Assembly (NCBI RefSeq): GCF_035046485.1
Contig: NC_085138.1
Coordinates: 292,374,256 to 292,438,255, forward strand
Direction: 5' to 3'
DNA from: Aedes albopictus
Taxonomy: Eukaryota > Arthropoda > Insecta > Diptera > Culicidae
Length of the DNA: 64,000 nucleotides
Below are positions 11,665-22,500 of this stretch, in pieces. A program made the position numbers and the translations under genes. Positions within the stretch are counted from its first letter, which is position 1. Each line of letters starts with the position of its first letter. The notes below the pieces were generated by a model, which was not told where the DNA came from, did no database searches, and saw nothing but the letters and a program-made list of their open reading frames with translations.

Positions 11665-14075
11665 CCCAAGTAACAATTTCAATTCCTTTTAGATTTGACT
11701 ATTTTTATGGAAGCTTTATCACAGCATGATCAATTCATGGAACATTTATAGTTGTTTTTATCAAGAGAAAACAATCTTCGTTCGTTTGCGGTTTTTAAGT
11801 TGTCTTCAAGTTAATTTTGAAATTCGCGCATAAAACAACTGAATTTACAAGAGCATTGAATCTTATAATAAGTTTTAAGGCGCATTTGAAGTTATTTTCA
11901 ACACATAACATCAACATATTTTATTAAAAGTTTATGCTTCGTTAATTCAAGTGCATTTCATCTGGCTAATCCTCCTTTAAAAACTTTTTGAAGCCTTCTA
12001 TTCTTGAGCTAGAGCCATTACTCTGGAACAAGAACTATGCGAAATAACAATAAGACAACGAACTATTTTATCAATCCAAATAATGAATGTAACAAATTGG
12101 TTGAAAAACTTCGTTCTCATGCAAATATAAACACATAAACATGTTTGCTCACTGATAATTCAGCCATTCTTGTGCTAAAAAGTAATCATGTCAACGAAAT
12201 AATGATTTTACGGCCAATCAAAAATGCGAGTAGCTGGCTGCTGTCGTCCTGCCTTCAACCAGTTCCTCACACAGGCCACAGCTATGCGAATCGAAAATGA
12301 AATGGGTACTTACTGTGACTCTGCTCAAGCTCATGCCAAATAGTGTAGTTTTAGTAAGTTTCACTTCATTATTATTTGTAAAAATACAGGGAAACAAAAT
12401 AGAATTGGCACACCTTGACGCGAAACACCGCAAAATGTACAGTAGGGCAGTTCAGACTTTAAACATGTCAAAAATTCAAAGCTCCCATATGTTCATTACA
12501 ATCCTTGGTGCAAAACTAGAGTCCAGACAAATTTTCAGCCATTTCGGTGGTGATTTATTGGTGGCGCAAAAGCAAAATAGGTTTATATGGGAATTACTAT
12601 GGAAAATTTTCGAAAAAGGTTCTCTTCGTTGTAGAGCATTACCACATGGATGAAGTCATAGGGTCAAAGTCAAATTGAATTCTTCAGACCTCAATGATGA
12701 ATGTTGGCGAAGACCACAACTCGTTTCGGCTCACGAGACAGAAGTTATTAATCAATATTCATCCATGCATGCATGAACAGAAGACCACAGCTCGATCGAC
12801 ACGCTTGACACGCAATCATAGTATGCGTGTAACCTTCTTGCACACCTTGAAGGGGATCGTGTATAAAGATGCGCATGCGAGTGAGAGTTTGTTTAATATC
12901 TTTTTACCTGATTGTCGAAATGAGTTCCGATCTTCGGCAACATTCATCATTGCGGTCTGAAGAATTCAATTCGGCTTTTACCCTATGACTTCATCCATGT
13001 GGTAATGCTCTACAACGAGGAAAAGCTTTTTCGAAAATTCTCCATAGTAATTCCCATATAAACCTATTTTGCTTTTGCGCCACCAATAAATCACCACCGA
13101 AATGGCTGAAAATTTGTCTGGACTCTAGTTTTGCACCAAGGATTGTAATGAACATATGGGAGCTTTGAATTTTTGACATGTTTAAAGTCTGAACTGCCCT
13201 AATGTACAGAGACAACTTTCTAGCACCGAAAACGTAAACAAACATTTGTCAAAGGCTGTTACTCTTGAATAAAATGAATAAGTTTCATTTAAGACGAACA
13301 AATCTGCCTTAAGATCATAACTAGTAAAAACAATCTTCAATAAAGGCTGTAGCTTTCATGCAAGGTGACTTGGTTCCATCATTGTTTTGAGGGGGTTTGG
13401 ATTAAAGGTAATAATAATTGATGGCGGCTGCATGAGTTTTGTTCGCTTGGAACGGCAGCCATGTTTAGATAGAATTGAAAAAGTGGCGTAGCCTTTTGTT
13501 TTTATAGGAAATTGATGTCTTCGTATATTAATAATTGATATTATTTTTGGGGCGCTTTGTTATTTTCGTATGTTTTGGGCGGCATATCAACGAAAAAGTG
13601 GGTATGGCACGAAAAATTTTGATTCCCTGTCACCAATGATCTGTCAGGCAATTTTAATGCTTTAGCCATTTCAATTTGATGAAAATTAATTTGCAGTTCA
13701 ATTAACATTTCATCCATGAAACAAAATTTGTTTGCATCTGCAAAATGCTTGGGTAAAACATTTCATTTATTATGCACTGTTGACACTTTTGAGAAAGACA
13801 GCTATAAGATCAACATGCTTCAAGCTATTCTTGTCAAAGTTTCATGAAGTTCTTATAATCAATCATCAGTGCAAGTACATAAACACAACTAGTTTTAAAG
13901 CAGTCTTCGAAAGCTGCTTTGAAGATCTCCTGAAGAGTGTGCCAGATTAGTCTTATGGATGTTTTATGCCTATTTTATCTCGGATTCGCAGAACAAAGAG
14001 CTTTATTGCTAAGTTTTATTATTCTATCTTAGAAATTACTTCAGGATTGCCACAAAAGTATAATTGTTACTTGGG
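11665..14075. mobile_element. TIR element B, copy of A inserted into A
   Basis: Starts CCCAAGTAACAATTTC and ends AATTGTTACTTGGG, flanked by TG (11663-11664, 14076-14077). It is nearly colinear with element A (for example 11700-12430 against 8998-9740) and sits inside A, whose own tail resumes at 14076. Without the hAT-like insert it is about 1.64 kb. It is the intact reference for the empty TA site of 10200-11606. No transposase frame. Confidence 0.85.
12443..13201. mobile_element. hAT-like foldback element, 8-bp duplication
   Basis: Perfect 8-bp flanks ATGTACAG (12435-12442, 13202-13209). Both ends start TAGGGCAGTTCAGAC and the inverted arms run about 240-270 bases nearly identical, so the element can fold on itself. 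Because the arms mirror each other, the same peptide-like frames appear twice (12297-12653 plus, 12991-13245 minus); these are artefacts. An 8-bp duplication fits hAT or P superfamilies. No transposase. It lies inside element B. Confidence 0.87.
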
Positions 14076-14397
14076 TGATGCAGGTAAAAGATTTCATTTA
14101 TTATGCACTGTTGACACTTTTGAGAAAGACAGCTAAAAGATCAACTATATTCTTGTTAAAATTTCATGAAGTTCTTATAATCAATCATCAGCGCATGTAC
14201 ATAAATACAACTAGTTTCAAAGCAGTCTTCAAAAGCAGCTTTGAAGATCTCCTAAAGAGTGGGCCAGATTAGTCTTAAGGATGTTTTAAACCCATTTTAT
14301 CTCAGATTTGCAGAACAAAGAGCTTTATTGCTAAGTTTTATGATTCTATCTTAGAAATTACTTCAGGATGGCCACAAAAGTATAATTGTTACTTGGG

Positions 14398-15180
14398 ATG
14401 GCCCATGCTCGAGGAGGACCTGCAAGCACTCGGAGTTTTCGAGCGACGCGTGCTAAGGACTATCTTCGGCGGTGTGCAGGAGAACGGTGTGTGGCGGAGA
14501 AGGATGAACCACGAGCTCGCTGCACTTTACGGCGAACCAAGCATCCAGAAGGTGGCCAAAGCCGGAAAAATACGATGGGCAGGGCATGTTGCAAGAATGC
14601 CGGATAACAACCCTGCAAAGTTGGTGTTCGTGACAGATCCGGTTGGCACAAGAACCCGAGCAGGAATGAATAACTGCCACATAACTAGAGCATACCAAAG
14701 TCAGGTATCATACCAAAACAAGGTATTGGTCGGTTGTCCAGGTATTGAAAATAACTTATTTTGGTATTTTGTAGGTATTGATACAATGCCTCAACGAGTT
14801 ATTGGTTTGGTGTTGCGGACTGCTTGAGGTATTATTGAATTATGGAAAAATCGCTATTTGTATGGAAACATCGCCTATTATTATTTAGGTATTGCCATAC
14901 CAGATATCATTATTCACGCGTTATGCACAGAATACACACCAGTTATTATTTTAGGTATTTTACCTCTTATGCAGGGCTACTTAATACCTCACTCAGGTTG
15001 TAGGTATTCGGTTTTCCATACCTGAGTTAGTTATTCTTCAGCTATTTTCTCCTGCTCGGGAAGGCGTGGAGCGCAGAGAGCACGAAGGGCGGATCAGGTG
15101 GAGCTTGATTTGGCGAGCATCAGGCGTGACGGAGGATGGAGAACGGCAGCCACGAACCGTGTATTATGGAAAAAAATATT
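14398..15180 (+). pseudogene. RTE C-terminal part, resumed and interrupted
   Basis: The RTE C-terminus resumes at 14398: LEEDLQALGVFERRVLRTIFGG, then RRRMNHELAALYGEPS and RWAGHVARMPDNNP, ending LVFVTDPVGT. It breaks at 14655 where another element enters and resumes at 15061 with the GAQRA and DQVE region, now frameshifted. The tail segment matches 44860-44990 in the young copy. Non-functional. Confidence 0.85.
14655..15060. mobile_element. TIR element E1 (CCCGAGCAGGAA), 2-bp AA duplication
   Basis: 406 bp with ends CCCGAGCAGGAA and TCCTGCTCGGG, flanked by AA (14653-14654, 15061-15062). The intact RTE (CACAAGAAGACGTGG) gives the empty site. The interior repeats AGGTATT and TACC words many times (GGTATTG, GGTATTT, ATACCT), giving it a self-similar look. 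No coding capacity. A second, truncated copy lies inverted at 17662-18235. Confidence 0.85.
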
Positions 15181-15228
15181 GTAGATTCAGTTTTATCTTG
15201 AATCCGATGTAAAACTAAATAAATGAAT

Positions 15229-15911
15229 GAGCATCACATCGACGAACATTCGAGTGACTAGACAACATAAATTCTAGTTTATATGCTAGTCAGTTTGACT
15301 TGAAAATCTAAATTGAGAATTTCAATATTCTGCGACATTCTTTCAAAAATTACTATCTGTTCACATTTGTATATGCCACAGGCCTTGAAATATTCCCAAA
15401 TCAAACCAATGGTACCTAAATTGCTCAATTAACAAGTCTGGCGTTAAAAAGGCATCATGTGAATACAAATGAGTCAACAAAATTAGCAGTCCATGTTAAT
15501 CTTCTTACAATAACTTACCTATGGGAATCGCTCTCTTTTTCGAAACGTGACTGTCACATTTATCATTACCTTCTACTCACTGAGCAAACTGATTTTATTT
15601 ATGAGCAAAAATCTAATTTAAATTTGATCCCCTCTGTAAATAACATCTAAATATCCAGCGGGCCCCCGTCAAGAACGACAAAAAGTTGCCCTTAATTTGT
15701 TCAGGCAACTGTAAATTTGCCACGACGAGACTCACATGCATGATGACATTCCAAAGCTTTGGTATATCAGTGGAAATCAACCCCATACCGCCCGTTGGCA
15801 GTCCTAGTCGAAACTTTCGAGTGCCATTTTCACAACCAAGCAAAGTTCCACATGGGCACACAACCACACCCACGCACACACTTTTACGCATCATTCCGTA
15901 ACCGACATTAA
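15229..15911. other. No gene recognised
   Basis: AT-rich flank after the RTE end. Short frames at 15459-15650 and 15686-15901 have no recognisable features. A TTAA at 15908-15911 is the left target duplication of the next element. Confidence 0.5.
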
Positions 15912-16527
15912 CCTTCTAATACCCAACCCCGCCTTTAGACGGGGTATAGTTTGAGCATTTTTGTAATTTTTGTTTCGTTGAAAATCAAAATTTTTATATT
16001 TTTGGCTGATATTTAGGACTGTTTTGTATATCGCAAAATGGTTTTTGGTGTATTTTAAAATGTATTTATATTTTTCAAAAATCATTGAAAAATTGATGTT
16101 TTAGTCACCTTCTAGAAGTCATTGTTTATTTTGTATTGAATCGCTACAATTAACATATTTTAATTTTTTCCCAATTCATGCTATCCTAGTTTTATAGTTT
16201 AAGGGAATCAAATAAACTCTAAAATTATTTTCTTTGAAATTACACGGAAAATAAAATTTTCTATGAAAAAAATTTAAAATAAAAATATTTCAACAATAAT
16301 CATTAAATCTCAAAATGTTTTCATCTCAAAAAATAAGTACCCCAAATAGGCTTCCAGGAAAAATATAAAACTGTGGGGATGTTCAAAAATAAAAATTAGA
16401 AAAATCAAAAACTGAAATTCACAAAATCGAGAATTAAAAAGAATCATCTTCCAAAACATGTTTAAATCGATTTTAGATGACGAAAAATGATATTTAGATC
16501 AAAATCAAAAATTTGGGTATTAGAGGG
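15912..16527. mobile_element. TTAA-flanked MITE (CCYTCTAATACCC ends)
   Basis: Flanked by TTAA (15908-15911, 16528-16531), with ends CCTTCTAATACCCAA and TTGGGTATTAGAGGG. 616 bp, very AT-rich, no transposase. TTAA duplication points to piggyBac-type mobilisation (Kolobok also uses TTAA); the Aedes MITE Wuneng is a possible relative. Only one of the 15 terminal bases differs between the ends. Confidence 0.85.
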
Positions 16528-17661
16528 TTAAGATGATAGGAATAAATTTTTATTTGTCCATTACCATAACAAAAGGACCGTGTTACCCCAGGATCCGAGC
16601 GAGCGGTGGCAGCAGTGGCAGGCCCCCACTACCCCACCTACTACACTATCGTCAATGGACGCACCGCCGGATGACTTCGTGTCCTTGCGTTTCGGTTATT
16701 TTAAAGACCATCCTGTGCTATTCAAGCTGACACGCTTCAATGGGATGGGTGACAGGGTGACCGAACGGTGAAATATAAGAAGCCGAACTTTTAAACATCG
16801 AAAATAAGAGCTTCATAAAAACCTAAAGCGTAGAAAAGATGAAGCATATTAAAATGTTAGTTTCTTGTTTGATGCTTTTGCATTCGACATTTCGTTTTCG
16901 ATGTCATTTCTAGGAGCTTGAAAACTTCACTAAAACGTTATGTCCGCAATAATTTTCTATGTTTCAATTATAGAACACTTTTCCGTTTTTGAAATCCCAT
17001 CTTCGAACATTCTGGCATTCGACGTTCTAGCAGTTGACATTTATCCTTTGACGGTCTGCCCCAAAGATGTTCCTGTACAAACAAACGGTGACGTGACGGG
17101 AAGGGTGACACGGTGACACCCTGTCGTGGTCGTGATAGAAACCATCTCATTAGCATACTTAATATGCCACCGGAATACAATAATAGTGTCGCCACAAAAA
17201 GTGTCGAAAGGCATGTCCGTTCTTCTGCTCCGCTCCCCCCCCCCCCCCCCCCCCACTTTCTTGCCTTCTCATTGTACTGCTCGTGGAGCTGCGATTGTTT
17301 TCATGGCTGGAAAAGTCGGTGCTCTATGTTCTTTTTTTTGTCGGCTGGCTGGAGTTTGCTGGAGAAAAACTTTTCGGTGGAACGTCAGCTTGAGTTATGG
17401 GGCTAAGTCTGGACAATTGGTGTGAACGTGGTTAGCAGAACAAATGTGTTCGGGCACATTCCATTCAACGTTTATTTTTTGACAAAATTCGTTTGAATAG
17501 TTTAAAGTCTCGTGCTTTGAATTTGTTGAAGACCCTTAGCTTGTGTTTTGTAGTAGGCCTAGAATTGCATTTTGGACCATTTGTTCTGGAGGTAGACACA
17601 AAACACAATGCTGGTTGAACATGTTCAGAGGTAGCTCAATCGTTAACGAACTCTCATAAGA
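16528..17661. other. Repeat-poor stretch, no gene assigned
   Basis: A relatively GC-rich patch (16590-16770) carries a 63-codon frame with a DAPPDDFVSLRFGYF segment that looks less random than its neighbours and is preceded by CCCCAG, which could serve as a splice acceptor. There is no domain I recognise and no donor I would defend, so it is not called as an exon. GGTGAC words cluster at 16745-16765 and 17089-17115. A poly-C tract lies at 17235-17254. Confidence 0.4.
17235..17254. repeat. Poly-C tract (20 C)
   Basis: An uninterrupted run of twenty cytosines after CGCT. It is a slippage-prone tract and could also be an assembly-sensitive position. Nothing nearby explains it. Confidence 0.95.
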
Positions 17662-18235
17662 GTGCGACCCTGCATAAGAGGTAAAATACCTAAAATAATA
17701 ACTGGTGTGTATTCTGCACACCAAACGCTTTCAACAATACTTTGCTGAATTTTGCCGAGCTGAAGAGTTCAGCAAATTGTTTTGCTGAACTTTCGGCAAA
17801 GTTTGCTAAATTTCAGCAAAACGTTACTGGTGATCAGCAGAGTTTACTGAACAAATCAGCAAATTTTTGCATAATTTCAGCAAAATGTTTACTGAAACCT
17901 TCAGCTCGGCAAAATTCAGCAAAATTTTGCTGAAACCCTCAATCGATTTTAGTGTGTGTGCATAACGCGTGAATAATGACATCAGGTATGGCAATACCTA
18001 AATAATAATCGGCGGTTTTTCCATACAAATAGCGATTTATTCATAATTGAAGAATACCTCAAGCAATCCTCCACACCAAACCAATAACTCGTTGAGGTAT
18101 TGCATCAATACCTACAAAATACCAAAATAAGTTATTTTCAATACCTGGAAAACCGACCAATACCTTGTCTTGGTATGATACCTGACTTACTTTGGTATGC
18201 TACAGTTATGTGGCAGTTATTCATTCCTGCTCGGG
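17662..18235 (-). mobile_element. TIR element E2, truncated inverted copy of E1
   Basis: Inverted relative to E1: it ends TTCCTGCTCGGG at 18235 and shares the ATACCT-rich interior (for example 17964-18220 against 14675-14925 reversed). The other end stops near 17662, about 80 bases short of the E1 terminus. A 240-bp MITE (17717-17956) is inserted in it. No coding capacity. Confidence 0.8.
17717..17956. mobile_element. TGCTGAA-rich MITE, 2-bp TG duplication
   Basis: Inserted in E2, with E1 as the empty site: TTC-TG-TGCATAACG. Ends are CACACCAAA and TTTAGTGTG, flanked by TG (17715-17716, 17957-17958). The inside is packed with CAGCAAA and TTTGCTGAA words on both strands, making many nested hairpins. 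No frame. The CACAC start and 2-bp duplication recall CACTA-type elements, but I cannot confirm that. Confidence 0.8.
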
Positions 18236-18243
18236 AATAGAGA

Positions 18244-18410
18244 CCCAAGTAACACACATGTTATATAAAAGTTACGACAGCGCAAATTTTGGTTGTATAG
18301 AAGTTTATTTTACGTTATTCCAACACAATGTTAGAATTACGTAAAATAAACTTCTATACAACCAAAACTTGCGCTGTCGTAACTCTATTATAACATGTGT
18401 GTTGCTTGGG
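18244..18410. mobile_element. Near-perfect 167-bp palindromic MITE
   Basis: Begins CCCAAGTAACACACATG and ends with its near inverse ATGTGTGTTGCTTGGG. The two halves pair almost throughout, around a centre near 18325. AGA flanks both sides (18241-18243, 18411-18413), so the duplication could be 3 bp here. The first ten bases equal those of elements A and B. No coding capacity. Confidence 0.8.
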
Positions 18411-18573
18411 AGAAGTGGTATCTAAGATAGAAATGATCACTGTTATCAAGGGCGTATCCAGCTTTTCGGCAAGGGGGGAGCAGGGGGGGGGGGGTCAAGC
18501 ACCCTTGGCAAATACTAGCTCTTATAACTGAACTCAACTCGATGAAATTACATTCTAAAAGCAGTATTTAACC

Positions 18574-19099
18574 CAGGGCTGCCCAACGTACGGCCCGCAG
18601 CACGATTGGGCAAAAATGATACAATTTAGCCCAAGATATTACTATTCTGAATATTTTCCTTTTTCAATGGAAATGTATAATTTAAAAAATAAAAAGACTT
18701 TTTAGAGTATATTTTGAAATTTTTTTAAAAGAAGCAAGCATTTGGTTTGAGTGTCCTACAGAATTGAAGTAAAAGATTCTTAACAATAAAATAATGAGTA
18801 TTCTGAAAATTCGATTGATAAGATTGTAAAACAAAATATAAAGATTACGTCATAAACTTAATATAGGAAAAACATGAAAAATTTAATCACATTTTTTTAA
18901 ACTTTCAGAGATTTTTTTGTGCCATTCAATAGCTCTGTCTGGTACTACATTGAAACATGTCATTGAAACTTCCTAAATCCTATCTAGCCATGCTCAGAAA
19001 AGGTAAAAAAATAATGTATTATTAACGAATTTTTATTTCTGGCCCGTCGACTGGTATGCAGTTTCACAGGTGGCCCGCGGCCAAGGTTGGGCAGGATTG
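18574..19099. mobile_element. hAT-like MITE, 8-bp ATTTAACC duplication
   Basis: Perfect 8-bp flanks ATTTAACC (18566-18573, 19100-19107). The ends are CAGGGCTGCCCAAC and the inverse of CAATCCTGCCCAAC, with subterminal GGCCCGC and GTGGCCCGCGG blocks. 526 bp, AT-rich inside, no transposase. The 8-bp duplication and CAGGG start fit hAT. Just upstream, 18450-18500 has a guanine-rich run typical of another repeat edge. Confidence 0.87.
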
Positions 19100-19539
19100 A
19101 TTTAACCCTTCAGTAGTCACGCTGTTGTACAGACAGATGATAGACAAAATGATCGGGACCGGCAAAAAATTCACTTTTCAAAAAATTGTTTAAGAGCTGT
19201 AAGTTTTTGAAAATTGCATCAAAAAATCTAAATTATTCACTGGAAGTTGGTCATCTAGTTGTGCATCATTTGTCAAAATTTGAGGAAGATCGGGCCATTC
19301 TATATGAAGTTAGAATAACTCTAGAAAAAAGTCATAATTATCCGATAGCCAACTTTGAATTGTTATATCTCCGGATCTCCGGTTCATTCACCGAATGTAA
19401 TGAAATTTTGAGCGATTATGACTCATATAATAAGCTTTGAAAAAAGTTTGACTAAACTTGAAATTGTTTATATGAAAAAAAAAGTAACTACAATTTCATT
19501 TATATTATGATTTTTTAGTAAATTTTTTTACTTCCTGTC
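19100..19539. other. No gene recognised
   Basis: AT-rich sequence, with an 84-codon frame at 19186-19440 that lacks recognisable motifs. The phrase TATCTCCGGATCTCCGG (19365-19381) is a small internal duplication. Probably old repeat or spacer. Confidence 0.4.
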
Positions 19540-22500
19540 AAAACATATTTATATTAAATAATTGAGGGATTTTTGAAATTTCTGAAGGAACTCCGTGATG
19601 AATTTTTGAATAGAAACTGAGAGAAATTTCTGAAGAAATCACTTCAGGTATTCCTAGAGCAATCCCTGGAAGAATTACCGGAGGAATTTCTGAAAGTATA
19701 CCTGGAAGAATTCCTGGATAAATTCCTGGATGAGACTCAGCAGGAATTTCCTGGAGAAATCCTCGGATAGAATTCCTGAAGAAATCTACAGAGAAATTCT
19801 TATAGAAATTCCTGAGGGAATCCCTGAAGCAATTCCAGGAAAAAATCTCTAGAGAGAATCCTGAAGTAATGCCTGGAGGAACTTCTGAACTCATTTCTGG
19901 TGTAATCCCTGGATGAGTCCCAGCAGGTATTCCTGGAGAATTTCCTGGAGAATTTCCTGGAGAAATTCGTGAATAAATTCTTGGGACAATCCCTGGAAGA
20001 ATTCTTGGAGAAATCTCTAGAGGAATTCTGGGAAAAAATTCTGGAGAAAATTTCTGAGAAAAATCCCTTGAGTAGTTCCAGGAGGATTTCCTGGAAGAAT
20101 CCTTGGAGGAATTTCTGGAGGATTTCCTGGAGGAATCTTCGAAGGGTTTCCTGGAGGAATTTTCGAAGGATTTCCTGGAGGAATCTTCGAAGGATTTTTT
20201 GGAGGAATCTCTGGTAAAATCACTAGTGAAATTTGTGGAGGAAGCTCTGGAGGAACCCCTGAAGCAATCCCTGGGGGATCTCATGGAGCAGTGCTTCCCA
20301 AACTGTGCACCGCGGTGCCCTGGTGCGCCGTGAACATCTCTCAGGTGCGCCGCAGGCTCTTGGGCAAAACACAAAGAACAAACTGCTGATGGTTGGCTTC
20401 TGCGACGGTTTGTGTTTGGGTTTTTATTGATTGTGGGTTTATTTTGATTAAAAAAATGAATGAATGAATGAATGAAAAAATGAAAATAATTTAATAAAAA
20501 AAAACAGTGCTACAATTACAAAATAACACAGAATCTTTTAAATTCTCCGAAAGAATACGACACTCATGAAACATTTAGATTTTTACAAAATGTTTATACA
20601 TATTTCCGGAATTTCGAAAACTTTCGTAAGACTTTCAAATTGCTGGACTTTTTATGATTCGGCTTAGTTTTCGATTTTATCAATAGCTTGTAATTCAAAG
20701 TAGATATTTCAAGAAACTGTTTTGAAGTTCTTTGCATAATACTGTCATCTATAATTACTGTCAATCTCCAGGTCTTCGTCTCAAACGTATTGGGACGACA
20801 TTTTTACTTACATCACTATCATAACTTGTTAGTTAGTCTCTATGATTGGGATTTCCTTTCATAGACTCGTTTCCTTTATAGAATCGTAAAAAACCTGCAA
20901 CAATTTATGTGTCGATTTCATGCATGATTCTAAAACCGCCTTCTTTAAGTTGTTGAGTTGAGTTGAATTTTTTAAGTTCTGAATACAAAAACATGACCCC
21001 TTACTGTCAGCCGTTCTGACAGCTTCTGAACAATTCATTTTATATTTATTTTCCCTTAAATTTGGTTATCTACGTACTTTATTTAAAAAAATTAAAAGTT
21101 TTGCAATGCAATCCTTCAGAAATCTAAAATTTGTGTTAAGTTCTGCAAATCTTTGAGTAATTTTTGTTTTTTTTCTTTTTTTTTAATTATTAAAAAGCAT
21201 GACATTGAAGGCTTTTTTACGATTTATATTTGAAATTTTGAACTGAAGGTGTTAAAATTATTAAAATTTTTTGTATGTAAAAAGTTTTTGGTGCGCCGCG
21301 AAAATTTTGAAAATTTCAAAAGCAAAAGCCGCGGTAGCAAAAAGTTTGGGAACCTCTGTCATGGAGGAATGCTTGGAGGAATCCCTAAAAAATCTCCAAA
21401 GAAATCCCTAGAGGATTTCCTGGAAAAATTCTTGGAGAAATTGCTGACATAATTTCTGAAAGTTGTCCGGGAGCAATTCCAGGAAAATTCCTGGTGGAAT
21501 TCTCGAAGAAATTCCTTGGGTAATTCCTGGAGGAGTTCTTAGAGAAATAACTGAAAAAAAAACTGGAGAATTGCTTGCAGGAATTCCTAGATGTATTTCT
21601 GTGGGAATTGCTGGAGGCATTCCTTTATGAATTTCTATGGAGGCATCTGTAGAGGAATTCTGGGAGATATCTATTTATATTTATATTTTTTCTATATTTC
21701 TGTTGAAATCGTCGAACGAATTCCTGAAGGAATCTCTGGGGGAATCCATGGAAAGAAATTGTGGAGAAATCCCTGAAGCAATTTCTGGAGGAATCCTTAA
21801 AAAATCCTGAAGAAATTCCTGGAACAATTTCTACAGAAACCCCTAGATGATTTTGTGGAAGAATCCTTGGAGTAATTTCTGGAAGATTTCCTGGAGAAAT
21901 TTCTGGAGGATTTCCAGAAAGAATCTTCGAAGGCTTTTCTAGAGGAATCCCTGAAAAAAACGTGGAGAAATCCCTAGAGGAATCCCTGAAGCAATTCCTG
22001 AAGGATTCTCTGGAAATATTCCTGGAGAAATCGCTGAAAGTCTCCTGAAGGTATTCCCGAAAATTTCCTGGAAGAAGAAGAAAAAAATCCTAGAGGATTT
22101 TCTAGAGAAATTCCTGAATAAATTGATGACAAAATTTCTAAGGATTGTCTAAGAGCAATTCTTGGATCAATTCCCAGAGAAATTCATGGAGGAGTTCCTG
22201 GAGGAATGCCTGGAGGTATTCCTGTGGGAATTGCTGGAAAAATCCCTGAAGGAATTGCTGGAGGAATCTCTAGAGGAATTCTTGAAACAATTACTGGAAG
22301 AATTTCTAGAGGATTCTCTAGAGTACATCTGGGAAAAAATTCTGAAGCAATCACTTGAGAATTGCTGGAGGAATTTTTAGAGGAATTTCTAAAGGAATTC
22401 CTGGAAAAATCCTCGAAGGATAAATCCCTGGCGAAATCCTTGAAGAAGTTTCTGGAGGAATCCCAGCAGCAATTCCTGGAGGAAATTCTGGAAGAATACC

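Larger units (their letters stand above)
8963..14397. mobile_element. TIR element A (CCCAAGTAACAATT), 2-bp AT duplication
   Basis: Inserted in the RTE reading ACAT|GGCCCATG. The ends are CCCAAGTAACAATT at 8963-8976 and its inverse at 14384-14397, flanked by AT (8961-8962, 14398-14399). The intact RTE at 44600 gives the empty site, so the duplication is really 2 bp. After removing nested elements 10200-11606 and 11665-14075, about 1.6 kb remain, with no transposase frame. A non-autonomous DNA transposon; superfamily unresolved. Confidence 0.85.
5650..15228 (+). mobile_element. RTE retrotransposon locus, duplicated and heavily nested
   Basis: One RTE (JAM1-like) locus on the plus strand. Its own sequence survives as five segments: 5650-6472, 6473-8669, 8914-8962, 14398-14654 and 15061-15228. 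The gaps are filled by DNA elements at 8670-8913, 8963-14397 and 14655-15060; when these are ignored the protein-level order follows the intact copy at 43866-44993. The 3' end is at about 15228, after AAACTAAATAAATGAATGA. Both coding parts are broken, so the locus is dead. Confidence 0.88.

Noticed and set aside
12297..13245. Two frames with an identical MSKIQSSHMF start on opposite strands
   Set aside because: They are the two mirror arms of the foldback at 12443-13201.
8963..14397. Helitron insertion between A and T
   Set aside because: The element has terminal inverted repeats and a true AT duplication on both sides.
16580..16771. 63-codon frame with DAPPDDFVSLRFGYF
   Set aside because: Looks less random than most, but no splice donor or homologue could be defended.
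19538..20374. 278-codon minus-strand frame resembling a repeat protein
   Set aside because: It covers the same satellite and runs into a hAT-like element at 20289, so it cannot be one gene.
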